Origin: Ostrinia nubilalis
Taxonomy: Eukaryota > Arthropoda > Insecta > Lepidoptera > Crambidae
Direction of reading: 5' to 3'
NCBI RefSeq assembly: GCF_963855985.1
Contig: NC_087099.1
Coordinates: 12,306,001-12,370,000 of the forward strand
Length of the DNA: 64,000 nucleotides
Each line of letters begins with the position of its first letter. The stretch's first letter is position 1. The translations under genes were made by a program, and so were the position numbers. Below the pieces are notes generated by a model, which did no database searches, was not told where the DNA came from, and saw nothing but the letters and a program-made list of their open reading frames with translations. This document shows, piece after piece, positions 22,548-33,318 of this stretch.

Positions 22548-25500
22548 TTAGTTGGTAGGTATAGGCTGCGCCGGCGCAGGCCTCCGGTCGAAGTGGAATG
22601 TGTCTGAGAGGTAGAGGCCGAATATTGCGACGCTGTAGAATACTGTTAGGCCGAACAACGCTACGCTCGCGCTCGCTGTGAACATGTTCGAATATTCGCA
22701 TCTGGAAAGAGAATATTTTATTTAAAATACACCTATAACTTATTTAATGACACAAATAGAGCTCTACACTACAACAACAGTTTTCCAATACAATTACAAC
22801 GACTGTTTAATGATAACTTTTCTTTGACTAAATAAAAATGTTTATGACCATTTTGTATCAGCCTTTCAACTAACATAGCCTATTATAATGTGCTAGATAA
22901 TAATTAATATATTATATAGACTTGTAATTTTTGTTTTTAATTACACTTCGAGTATGTAAGTAAAGGTAGGTATTGATTTAGTTGATAGACTACTACATCT
23001 GATTTTTCCTTCAATAATTTTCAGTACTTCATGAAAGTTGATCAGCTAACCCTATCCAATCCGATCTGTGATCAGCATTGGTACACGTTTGACAACCGTT
23101 TAGACCTTATTACAAGGTGATAAGATTGACAGAGTAATCGAACAAGCACATAATATTTCTGCGATTAAACGTTTACAAGTGAGGGAATAAATTTTGACAT
23201 TGGGATCAAGACTCAAGACTACATGCATGTGGAAATGCGGAATTAGAATAGATTTAACGAGCAATGGCTTATAATTATTATTTTCATCATTTATGTTTTT
23301 TATTATTTTGAGTATTTGACATTCTCGATGCACGTAATCTGAGCTTAATCTAGTGGTATTCTGGGAGAATCAAGGAAGCAGTTATAGTACGAAAGAAGTT
23401 TATTCTTTATGCAAAAGCACTCATTTTCACAACTAAAATTATAACAAAACAAATTAATAGATTACCAATCTTCAATCGAAATTCATATCCCACACCTTTT
23501 ATGTAATGTCAAAAAACTTTCTTTCGTACTTTAAGCTGCGCCCTGGAGAAATAAACTACTACTTAGTTTGACACAAACAACTTAATTAACATTTAGTTGT
23601 GTGCCAAAAGGACGCCCACACATTTATTCAAATCGTCACGAAAATGCTTTGCATATCGGCGGGAACCATTCAAAGCTATTGTACATCTTTGCTGTCAGTC
23701 TCTACCCCATATTCCTTGATTCTCAAGATTTTTTTCTTGGATAGATTTGCGCAAGCCAATTTGTGCCCTATCCTGTATTACATGGGAATCAACCAAAACC
23801 TTACAATTTTGCGACCTAAAAATCATCCAGACTGTCAGAAAGATACACAATGGGTGGTCAATGTACACCGACGGCACATTAAGCGTAACTGTTGCACTAG
23901 CATTAGCTCTTATTCGTCGGATATAAGGGCGATTTCAAATGTTAACATGTTACGACTAATGTGCTGTTGTGTGTATTAGCAGAGTAAATACAAATTAATG
24001 AGGGTGCAGTCCTGTTGTCCCCCCAACTTGGCCCCCCTAGGGGAGCCAACAGGATTTCGAAATCCTGTTGTCCCCCCTGGCTAGGGGAGACAACAGGACT
24101 AGATTTTTAATCAATGATTTGAGGACTGTTGTCCCCCCTGGCAAAAATTATTTAAAAGCCATAAATTTTTATAGCATAATTTATGAAAAACTGAAGTATT
24201 TGACTGAATGCCAAATTGCCAAACTGAATACCTAAACGTTTGTCAAGGTAATAATTACAATTTTGATAGGTATTGGTGCCGGCCGGTATTAACTAACACT
24301 TACAAACTTGAAATTTGGCAGGTAGGTTTCCTTATAGGGTGTAGACATCCACTAAGAACGGAATTTATTTATTAAAGGATTGAAAATAATATGACGAAAT
24401 CGCGGGCGGCTGCTAGTTGAATCACTGTCACTGAGCAAGTAATTTGTTGAATATTATGATTAACTAGCTGTGCCCGCGACTTCGTATGCATGAAAACCCA
24501 TTTTCGCAACATTTTTCATTTTTGCTCTGCACCTATTACTTACTCGTAGCGTGATAGTATATAGCCTATAGCCTTCCTCAATAAATGGGCTATCTAACAC
24601 TGAAAGAATTTTTCAAATCGTACCGATAGTTCCTGAGATTAGCGCGTTCAAGTAAACAAACAAACTCTTCAGCTTTATAATATTAAGTATAGATTTAAAA
24701 TTATTCAGTTTTAGCATCCTACCTACTAATGTTGTAAGTAAATGCGGAACTTTGTGAGTTTGAACGGATTTTTACTTACACTTGATAAACTTTACAGTAC
24801 CTAGATAATATTTTTTATACATGAGAATAGCATAATAGAGGTACTCAGCTTTTGCCTACGGCTTTGTCCGCTATATGTTTATATTTATTTATAAAAAAAG
24901 ATAAAGTTACTTTCGCATTTATAATATTATTTAGTAGGGATAATTCATAACGATTTTGTCAAAAGCAAGTAAAGCAGATTTTGAAATAGTCTGAAATAGT
25001 ACCGGTACCAAGAACTTATATTTTTTTCGTTATCCAAATGTTAATATTATTTGACATACGTTTAGGTATTCAGTTTGGCGATTTGCCATTCATTCAGGTA
25101 CTCCAGTCCTTCTTAAATGTTATAAAATTTTATGGCTTTTAAATAATTTTTGCCAGGGGGGACAACAGTCCTCAAATCATTGATTAAAAATCTAGTCCTG
25201 TTGTCTCCCCTAGCCAGGGGGGACAACAGGATTTCGAAATCCTGTTGGCTCCCCTAGGGGGGCCAAGCAGGGGGGACAACAGGACTGCACCTTAATGAGT
25301 AGGTCATCTTCATAGAAACGCACCGAGCGCGGTTTGTATGTGAGCGCGCGCCAATACGTATGCGGCGCGCACACACACTGACAAAATTCAGCGCACCTCA
25401 CCGCTAATCCACGCTAAATTTTGTCAGTGTGTGCGTGCGCGCCGCATACGTATTGGCGCGCTCACATACAAACCGCGCTCGGGCGTTTCTATGAAGATGA

Positions 25501-28500
25501 CCTACTCATTTGTATTTACTCTGGTATTAGTGAAAATCACACAGTAGTCCTACATCATGTGAAATTGTCAACAGCTATAAAAAACAAAATTAAAACACGC
25601 AGGAAATATGCCATAGCCAGCGACAGATGTCAGGGGTACCATGCAACAGATAAAACCACGATTCAATACACTGAAAAAAATTGGGAAAACTAAAAGGAAC
25701 AGGGAATGTCACATGTCATGTCTGGGTTTGCCATATTTTTCCAGCAATTTGACCGACCTAACCTGCCGACTTGAAGATTTTGGATAGTAATAAATTCTAG
25801 GGAATGTTTTGAATTACGTTTTACATCTCAAGTTTTACGCGGTCTGCACGGTTTCGATCCATTGAAGTTACTTTGTCTAAAAGTGACGTTTAACTATATT
25901 ATTAAAAAACATTAAGTAATACATAATTCATGCTATTTGGAAATAAAACAGCGCGAGGGGTCTAATCGGTATAATTTCCATTCCACAAATTATTCAATTA
26001 TCTAGCTGCTTACTAAAGGAAACTTGAGAGAAGTACAGAATTTCAAAATACTCGTATGATGTCCAAGGAAATGAAATAAAAATAAATTTAAGCGACACAT
26101 AATGGACCTGATCAGACCAGGAGTGAATGAATGTATGTTTTTAAAATATTGCATCTATCACTCGGAAAAAGTAATCAATTAATTAATTAGGATTACGTAC
26201 GATTTAAAAGCTATCGACTGACGAATGTGACTACTTTTAGATTTATTTCGTTAATCTGTAGTCGTGATTGTACTATAACCGCAACACATGTAAAACGTGC
26301 ATACTCTAATCGTAATCCTTATTAGTAATCGGGTTACGTTTTTCCCTAGTTTGCGGGGCTATTCCGTGACAAAATGTTCGTGTTTACAGCCTATTCGTAC
26401 TCTCTCACACATCTATTTACTGTTATGAACAAGAGAGACCGACAGAGGTGCAAATACGAAACTTGCGTGACAGAGTAGACCTTTTGTAACAATAAAGATA
26501 TTCGCACATCTATTACCGCGCGCTGGAGCGATATCGCCGCCGCATTCACTCGTACGCCTAGAACGTTGGGTGATAGCGGCGCAATGGAATCATGATCTCT
26601 GGCCGTAAGCTGCGAGATAAACATACATGAACGTGATTTTTCGAAAGTATCGCCTGATTTAGGTGGGATTCGAACTCACGACTTTTCGCTTGTCTATGCT
26701 AAGACATTAGCAATAAAAATATGGTGCCCGTGACGTAAGACACTGCTGTGTCCACTTGGTGCATAGCCTAATAAGGGTTAACTTTATTAATTTTGAATCT
26801 CAGATATTAGACAGCCAATTAGAAAAACTCGTCACTATCAAAAAGGGAATTTTTAAAGGTATATTTACATTAACGAGGGACAATCGTACGAGACCAAGAT
26901 GAAACGCGGCCCGCGTCTCATAAAGGCACCTAAAGGGCTCTTTTAAATTACACGTTTTAGAAGGACGTCTGTCATGCGTTTGCATTTGCAGGACCGCACA
27001 CGATAAGTGTGCGTCGTGTGCGGTCTTATAAACGCAAGACTGATGTCCAGCTGAAAATGTCTGAAGCTTCGGCCAAACCAACGCGTGCAACTCGCGACGG
27101 CGCTGGCGATCACTGCGCGTACATAGATCGACGCGTTGATGTGAACTCATCGCTACAAATTCCTACACGACATCTGATCGCCATCGCCTACATAGGGCAC
27201 GAGTTGGATTGACCGAACCTTAATTTGAAAGAGCTTTAGGCTAAGAACTCATGGCGCGATTTTCATCCGCGCCCGCGGCGGTTGCGGGCCCGCAGGTTCT
27301 GTAGAATGCAGATACTTATGTAAAAACTAATGCACAACTCACAACGCGGTTTTCGCCCGCAGCGGGCGCGGTTGTAATCGGGTCCCGCGCAAATAACCGC
27401 TCCCGTGAGTTTTGAAATAAAACCGCAATTCCACAACCGCCGCGGGCGCGGGTGAAAATCGCGCCGTGAGTTCTTAGCCTTAAACGTCGCGGCAATACTT
27501 TTTTGTTAGTCTGCGTTAGTAAGTAGGATTCTCGCCTCTACCAACCATCTTCCAGACCTATTTCTATTACCTGAAGAACCAGACGACGGTGAGTGCGATG
27601 GAGACGAGTGTCATTAGTATGTTCTCCAGGTCCCAGGAGCGCTCGGGCGCCGCCCCCTCGCCCCCGCCTCCTGTAGTCGCTTCAACTCCCGGAGTTGCAT
27701 TGTCGTCGTCTACCCGCTGGAAAATGATAACCGATGTCACTTGTATACGGGTGCTAATGGATAATGGTCAAGGGGATTCTGCTAGTTTCAATTTTGGAGA
27801 AAGGATAAAAAAGCAAAGACTTCGTGATTGTTATTGTGTGTTCTACGCTCGTAGATCAGTTGAGAAGTGACGGCTTAGAGATAACCGGGGCCGCATGATT
27901 CGCAGCTGGCGCCCCGTTTGTCACGCACTAGGACTGTGTGTCACGAGCGACTGTATACACCATGTATCAAGTCCCCACTATACACACCGGGTCTGCGCCA
28001 CGCTTGGGGTGTACTAAGGCACGGTCCCGCGAGCCGCAGGCGCGCATCGTGGCCGCAACAGGCGCCGTCGTTTGCAACTCTGTTATTGTTGTACGCTCCG
28101 GGGCACAGGGCGCCCCGTTTCTCACCTGTAACTGTATGCACCAGGGCCACAGAGGTGTCACGAGCGACAGTATACGAGTACATCGTGTATCAAGTCCCTA
28201 CTATACACACACCGGGGCGGCGGCACGCTTGGGGTGCACTAAGCCACGGTCCCGCAGGCCAAAGCCGCGCATTGTGGCAGCAGCAGGCGTTATTTGAAAC
28301 TGTACGTCTGCAGCAAATACCCTGTGTATAAATGTCCTACTGTACACACCGGGGCAGCGGCTCGCTTGGGGTGCACGAGGCAGTGCACGACGGCGCGGTC
28401 CTGCAGGCCGCAGGCGCGCAGCGTGGCCGCGTCGTCTGTCAGCACGCGCCCGTTGAAGATCAGCCGCACGCGGCTCTCCGCCCGTAGCTCGGTTGAGAAG

Positions 28501-31500
28501 TGACGCCTAGGAACGTCACATTTTATTTTCATTCATAGTAACAAAAGTAGCACTGTAGAATAGCATTTGTTCACAAGGTTGACCAAGATCCTTTAATAAA
28601 TTACCACAAACTGTTGTCGAACTACCCATTCATAAATTCAAAGCACATATTAAAAGTACCTTAATGAAAAAGGGCTACTATAAAGTCGATGATTATTTAA
28701 AAGATAAAAATGTTTGGGATACGTTACTGCTTAGCTCGCATAAATATATATAACTTTGTACATTTTAAAGCATGTAAACCTTTGAAAAAGAGACTGACAA
28801 TAGTGACTGAGTTTCTTGCGCTGCTTCTTCTCAGCACTGGCCCATTTATTGTCCTGAAGCAGTGGTAGGGTTAATACTGGGACGTGTAAAAGTGTTTTTT
28901 TTAAGCCTATTTACAGAAATGAATGAGTTTTAATTTTTAATGAGTTTTTTAATGACGACCTCAAGATAACCGGAAGGCGCTGAATGCAGGCCGCTACCAA
29001 CCGGCCTTTGTGGAAATCATTGGGGGAGGCCTATGTTCAGCAGTGGACGTCTTATGGCTGAAATGATGACGATTTAGTACTCGCTGCAGTGATATTAATT
29101 ACCCATTACGCATTTTAAATATGTGCGGCTGGCGTATGGCAATAGATTGTCACTAGGCTCGTACGTGAGCCGCATCGTAAAAATTAACAACTGTACCGAA
29201 AGTAAAATGAAAGGGACCTACGTAATAGAAGAAGTGGCACGTTGTAAGGATACAAATAAGGTTAAAGCTGTAAGCAGGAATAAGCATTTTATTCACATGC
29301 TAGTAGTGACTAGAGATGGGTAAGTGCTAATAATCCGATTAATAGCAATTGGCTAGTAACGGATTAAAAGCAGTTATTAGCCATTAATAGCCAATAATAG
29401 CCGATTTCAGATGGTAACCCTGCTATTAATGTTATACTAATGATTAAACATATCCCTTCATAGTTTACAAATTTAGCACTTGAAATTTGGAAGGGACGTA
29501 GCTTAGGTACCGTAGAGGTGCATTAAGAAAGGAATACCCGAAATTCCCACGGGCACGGGAATTAGCGGGAAAATCCTTTTGTATGAAAAATCTAAACCGC
29601 TTAAGTTAGACGCTTGAAATTTGGCATGCAGGTACCTTAGTAAACTTAAAGCTTAGTTACAGGAGGATATTGCAAAATTCCCACGGGAACGGGAGTTAGC
29701 GGGAAAAAAACATTTGTATGAAAAAATCTAAACCACGTAAGATAGACGCTTGAAATTTGGCATGCAGGTACCTTAGTAAAGTCAAAGCTTAGTTACAAGA
29801 GGATATTGCAAAATTCCCACGGGAACGGGAGTTAGCGGGAAAAAACATTTGTATGAAAAATCTAAACCGCTTAAGTTAGACGCTTGAAATTTGGCATGCA
29901 GGTACCTTAGTAAACTATTAATAGATAATAATCAGTTATTATCCAAACTAGCTGGCTACAAACCCATCTCTAGTAGTGACTCGCTATGACATGGGACTCC
30001 ATAAACAAGACGTTCAAGATAGAATCAAATGGCGGCGAATGCATTACTTGTTTATGTAAAGATGTATTGTTGGTAGATTTTTGTCAATAAATAAATAATA
30101 AATAAATAAATGTTTGGGAAAGCCGACCCAACGTAACGGGATAAGGCGAGGCAGAAGAAGAAGTAGTGACTCGCTATTTCTTTAAATGTGTTTGTAGAAG
30201 ATCCTGTTGTGACTATTAAGTATTATGTTGTGTTGTGTCGCGAAATCGGGTACTTAACATGCATGTGAAACTCGCTGACAAAACTTACAATTTAAAATCC
30301 TTAAGCAGCTCATCCAAACTGCCCTTAACTTCTTTGATCGTGTCGTTAAGGTATTTCAATTTAATTATAATCATATTCTTCTCCAATTCAATCTTCTTCA
30401 AAGCGTCGGCGCCTGCGTTTTGGCTCTCATTTCCATTGTTACCAGCTTCTCCGGGGTTTCCATTGGACGCGGTCGACGAGGCGTTATCACCTTTATCAGA
30501 TTTGGCACCACCTGTTACGGCAGGGTTACTTTCTGGAACAGCAAAATAAAAACTTGAATTGATTGTATGCTTTTATTTAATGATACGTTAAGAGAGCTAG
30601 TCATAGAAAAAGTGGAGAGTGGTTGAATCATGATTGTACGAGCTATCGTACATATTCAAATTTTTTTTATACACTTTTTCAATACGGTGCCGAGTCTTGG
30701 AGCCTGGAAGCCGCGATAGCAGTAAGATCGATATATGCGTTTGAGTGTGGTACTCCGCATACCCTGGACTGCCATGCGAACCAACGAGTCCATATTAAAA
30801 GAGCTGAACATCACCACGCGGCTCTCCACTATATGCCTAAAGCGTACCCTCTGTTTCTTTGGACACATTATGCGGTCTCCAAGGCATTGTCTGGAGAAAC
30901 AAATTATCTTGGGACAAATGGAAGGCAGACGCGCTCGGGGCAGGGCACCGACGAGATGGTCGGACGCGGTGAGGAAGACGGTGGGCGGGAGTTTGCATCG
31001 TGCGGTCCACACAGCTTATGACCGCAGTCTGTGGAGGAACACTATCTGTGGTCGCGATCCTCATCAGTGAGGGACCGAGACCGAGAAGAAGAATCATTAA
31101 TACTAAGTCGTGTTTTTAAAGGCAATTAATCAGTGTATTTCTAATACACACAACAGTTCAGTTTTTATTTATTTAACACTCTTTGAAGTAAACCCATCCC
31201 TCATCATTATCCTCCATAAGTTACATTTCGTTGGTCCTTCGAACCGGATCAACTAGCTGATGCACTCTCCTCTTAGGTCTCGTAGTCCTCACTCTCCGTG
31301 TTAACTATTAGCCAGACAAGTGTCAGTATTATCCTACCGTTCGGGCGGGTAAAGAAGTCACAACGAGCGGTGACGTCAGCCTCCATGGCGTTGACGATGC
31401 TGTCCATCTCGCGGATCTGATCGTTGCTGGCTGGCTCGCCCTCCTCTTGGGTCTAGTAGTTTTCACTCTCCGTGTCAGCTATATCTAGACAAGTGTCAGT

Positions 31501-33304
31501 ATTATCCTACCGTTCGGGCGGGTGAAGAAGTCACACCGAGCGGTGACGTCAGCCTCCATGGCGTTGACGATGCTGTCCATCTCGCGGATCTGATCGTTGC
31601 TGGCTGACTCGCTCTCCTCTTGGGTCTCGCTGTAGGCTATAGCCTATAGATAAACAAGAATCAGTATGTCCCTACCGTTCGGGCGGGTGAAGAAGTCGCA
31701 ACGAGCAGTGACGTCAGCTTCCATGGCGTTGACAATGCTGTCCATCTCGCGGATCTGATCGTTGCTGGCTGGCTCGCTCTCCTCTTGGTCTCGTAGTCCT
31801 TACTCTCCGTGTCAACTGTAGCTAGACAAGTGTCAGTATTATCCTACCGTTCGGGAAGGTGAAGAAGTCACACCGAGCGGTGACGTCAGCCTCCATGGTA
31901 TTGATAATGCTGTCCATCTGGCGAATCTGATCGCTGCTGGCTGGCTCGCTCTCCTCTTGGGTCTTGTCGTCTTCGCTCGCAGTCAGCTATAGCTAGACAA
32001 GTGTCAGTATTATCCTACCGTTCGGGCGGGTGAAGAAGTCGCAACGAGCAGTGACGTCAGCTTCCATGGCGTTGACAATGCTGTCCATCTCGCGGATCTG
32101 ATCGTTGCTGGCTGGCTCGCTCTCCTCTTGGGTCTCGCTGTCTTCGCTGGCCGAGTCGGCTATAGCTGGCACATTCCCCGAGTTCACGAGAGCAGCTAGA
32201 ATAAAGAATAGAATATGAATAGAATAGAGCAGTTGCATTAGAATATTACTGGTTACTCAAATTGTTGTTGGTAAAATTTAGTTGCATCTTAAACTTAAAT
32301 TTAAAAACGCGAAAAATAGATTGCTTCTGGTGACTTGATAGGAATTTTAATCTAAGGAAATATTATGTGTTTTACTGACCATCCAGTCTCCTATAGAAGT
32401 GCAAGCGGTTATTGTTCATCATGGCCATGTCTGCATCAATGATGCTGTCCATCTCTTGCAGAGGTATCACCCGAGAAGCGTCTCTAGAGTCCTCGATCGC
32501 CCCCGGGGTCACTGGTAAGTGTTAAAAATGACAAAGTGGTTTAAAATGAACAATAGCTAATATATCTAAAAGCATGCTCAAATTCTGCATTTCCTATTCC
32601 GCTCATCAGAGGGCGCTATTGGCGAGTTGTGACAGGGCCTAACTCGACAATGGCGCTAACTTGTGAGCGCAATCAAGGAAACCCTCATTGCAACAACTAC
32701 ATAAAAATACCATGTATCAGTTTTTGATTGAAAAAGACGCTATTTATTTAATTACCAATAGTTTCTGCTGTCGAGGCTTGTTGAGAAATGCTAACCGGAG
32801 TGTTAGCGATCATGAAGCTAGCCCCTGCAATGAACAACATTGTTTACCATTCATTTGTTTACATATTGAATATTATGATGAAATGATGACAAAAGCAACC
32901 AGTAAGCCAGGAATATGGACATGGATGGTCAAAAAAACATTAGATTGTCATTATTTTCCTTTTCGACAAATCAGACTGATGTTGTGCCTTTGGATTCATG
33001 TTTTTATTGATCCAAAACAGATTGATGGCATACAGTAGAGCAAATAAACAAAAAGTCTTTCAAAAAAGTAAAAAAAGGGTATAGTAGCAAAACAATTGCA
33101 TTTAAACTGGAAACCATAAACAGACTTACTGGTTCGGAAGCTAACTGTGACAGGATGATGTGGCCTGGGTCGCATTACGACCACAGTTCGGTACCGGCCG
33201 GGCCGAGCGTTGGTGGACAACCAGGCCAGCGTGGCCACCGTTGCCACCAGCAACACGCCCACGAACTGGATCACTTCATCCCCGATCCCCTCTATTAGGG
33301 TCAT
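22548..33304 (-). CDS. Tmub: TMUB1/2-like transmembrane ubiquitin-like protein, 394 aa
   Basis: Exons in transcript order: 33304-33130, 32511-32380, 32195-32019, 30532-30289, 28506-28350, 27716-27571, 22701-22548. All are GT..AG with matching phases, 395 codons including TAA. Residues 13-31 form a first hydrophobic helix (FVGVLLVATVATLAWL). An acidic disordered region with EMDSI repeats follows. A ubiquitin-like domain spans about 216-289, with IKLKYLNDTIKEVKGSL and VRLIFNGRVLTDDAATLRAC. Two C-terminal helices (near 327-342 and 352-374) are typical of TMUB proteins. Vertebrate TMUB1/2 act in the ER membrane in ubiquitin-linked ERAD and receptor trafficking; the same role here is inference. 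It is longer than the vertebrate proteins (246-321 aa), mainly through the acidic linker. Extra exon copies lie within the introns. Confidence 0.88.
22702..23979. other. TMUB intron, no further feature seen
   Basis: AT-rich intron sequence between the last coding exon and the MITE at 23980. Short open frames at 23100-23333 and 23599-23979 show no family signature. Confidence 0.5.
23980..25523. mobile_element. Foldback MITE (family A) split by a 1.29-kb insertion
   Basis: The outer ends CAGAGTAAATACAAAT and ATTTGTATTTACTCTG are flanked by GTATTAG at 23973-23979 and 25524-25530. The arms (about 110 bp, with CTTCATAGAAACGC and CGCGCCAATACGTATGCGGC) face each other at 25300-25523. The left tip is separated from the rest of its arm by the element at 24003-25291. 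Single arms of the same family lie at 9-116 and 1804-1914. Confidence 0.85.
24003..25291. mobile_element. 1289-bp non-autonomous element with long TIRs and 8-bp target duplication
   Basis: Termini GGTGCAGTCC and GGACTGCACC are flanked by a perfect TTAATGAG duplication (23995-24002, 25292-25299). The inverted repeats are about 245 bp (24003-24250 and 25045-25291), closest over the outer 175 bp. Each contains three CCTGTTGTCCCCC-type repeats. The interior carries lepidopteran repeat debris (ACTAGCTGTGCCCGCGACTT at 24465) and no transposase. The superfamily is open: 8-bp duplications fit hAT, P or Merlin, and the GG start leans to Merlin. Confidence 0.85.
25531..27235. other. TMUB intron, mostly featureless, with a small hairpin
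   Basis: Mostly AT-rich. At about 26984-27026 GACCGCACACGA pairs with TCGTGTGCGGTC around a short loop. Open frames here lack family signatures. Confidence 0.45.
26640..26740 (-). repeat. tRNA-like fragment, possible SINE head
   Basis: On the minus strand GAGTTCGAATCCCACC resembles a tRNA T-arm and B box, preceded by CTTAGCATAGACAAGCG in roughly the A-box position. No complete cloverleaf or 3' tail is visible, so this is a relic, not a tRNA gene. Confidence 0.4.
27239..27479. mobile_element. PIF/Harbinger-type MITE, TTA duplication
   Basis: GGCTAAGAACTCATGGCGCG and the complement CGCGCCGTGAGTTCTTAGCC bound a 241-bp unit rich in CCGCGGGCGC motifs. It is flanked by TTA at 27236-27238 and 27480-27482. 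Confidence 0.88.
27940..28300 (-). pseudogene. Two decayed tandem copies of the TMUB ubiquitin-fold exon
   Basis: At about 27940-28060 and 28175-28290 the end of the exon and its donor region recur. The minus strand reads HPKRGADPVC or close variants, then intron sequence with CATGTATCAAGTCC-type flanks. Both lack the upstream half of the exon and are frame-damaged. Confidence 0.75.
28350..28506 (-). CDS. Tmub: TMUB-like exon carrying the second half of the ubiquitin-like fold
   Basis: Encodes RHFSTELRAESRVRLIF, then NGRVLTDDAATLRACGLQD and HCLVHPKR. It has a phase-0 GTGTGT donor at 28349. Two decayed copies of this exon lie just downstream at about 27940-28060 and 28175-28290. Confidence 0.85.
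28558..28880 (+). mobile_element. Jockey-like LINE 3' fragment
   Basis: Plus-strand reading FNKLPQTVVELPIHKFKAHI then KKGYYKVDDYLKD is the C-terminal tail of a non-LTR reverse transcriptase. It is followed by a 3' UTR containing GAGTTTCTTGCGCTGCTTCT. A related tail lies in reverse orientation at 55340-55550. Confidence 0.75.
28950..29070 (+). mobile_element. Short LINE 3' tail
   Basis: CAACCGGCCTTTGTGGAAAT then GGGGGAGGCCTATGTTCAGC encodes the ...GEAYVQQWTSYG-type end of a reverse transcriptase, with the ATGATGACGA tail. Same family as 41164-41305 and 61820-62050. Confidence 0.75.
29311..29972. mobile_element. hAT-type non-autonomous element, 662 bp
   Basis: Termini TAGAGATGGGT and ACCCATCTCTA are flanked by GTAGTGAC at 29303-29310 and 29973-29980. 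Inside are three roughly 135-bp tandem units, each with TTGAAATTTGGCATGCAGGT and GGGAACGGGAGTTAGCGGG. Same terminal family as 49946-50867. Confidence 0.88.
29988..30161 (+). mobile_element. 5'-truncated LINE insert with 16-bp target duplication
   Basis: Reads DMGLHKQDVQDRIKWRRMH then a 3' tail ending GAAGAAGAAG. It is flanked by AGTAGTGACTCGCTAT at 29972-29987 and 30162-30177. The duplication overlaps the target site of the adjacent hAT element. Confidence 0.8.
30289..30532 (-). CDS. Tmub: TMUB-like exon carrying the first half of the ubiquitin-like fold
   Basis: A 244-nt exon encoding a Ser/Gly/Asn-rich linker followed by IIIKLKYLNDTIKEVKGSL and LDELLKDFK. It ends in phase 2 and joins the exon 28506-28350, which continues RHFSTELRAESRVRLIF. 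This split of the fold identifies the domain. Confidence 0.85.
30620..31090 (+). mobile_element. LINE reverse-transcriptase C-terminal fragment
   Basis: Frames containing RIPWTAMRTNESILKEL, FFGHIMRSPRHCLEKQI and GRRARGRAPTRWSDAV are the C-terminal region of a lepidopteran non-LTR reverse transcriptase. It is broken by frame shifts near 30720-30760. Dead remnant in a TMUB intron. Confidence 0.85.
31340..32195 (-). repeat. Tmub: Five tandem copies of TMUB-like exon 3
   Basis: Copies of about 120-177 nt recur near 32195-32019 (the exon used in the model), 31980-31845, 31800-31675, 31636-31511 and 31455-31340. Each encodes versions of NDQIREMDSIVNAMEADVT followed by CDFFTRP and a GTAGGA donor. 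The copy 31636-31511 has an acceptor and phases identical to exon 3 and stays open, so it could be spliced in or used alternatively. In the copy 31980-31845 a one-base loss breaks the frame from its best acceptor. I found no matching acceptor for the other two. Confidence 0.85.
31511..31636 (-). CDS. Tmub: Candidate alternative exon of the TMUB-like gene
   Basis: 126 nt, phase 1 to phase 1, beginning AYSETQEESESASNDQIRE and ending DFFTRPN. Inclusion would add 42 residues without changing the frame. Whether it is used cannot be told from sequence. Confidence 0.45.
32580..32690. repeat. MITE remnant related to 37040-37289
   Basis: ATGGCGCTAACTTGTGAGCG followed by AACCCTCATT matches the right part of the AATGAGGG-terminated MITE at 37040-37289. 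The left end is degraded. Confidence 0.5.
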
Positions 33305-33318
33305 ACTGTATCTACAAT

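Noticed and set aside
26640..26740. A functional tRNA gene on the minus strand
   Set aside because: Only a T-arm-like box is good; acceptor stem, anticodon arm and A-box spacing do not form a cloverleaf.
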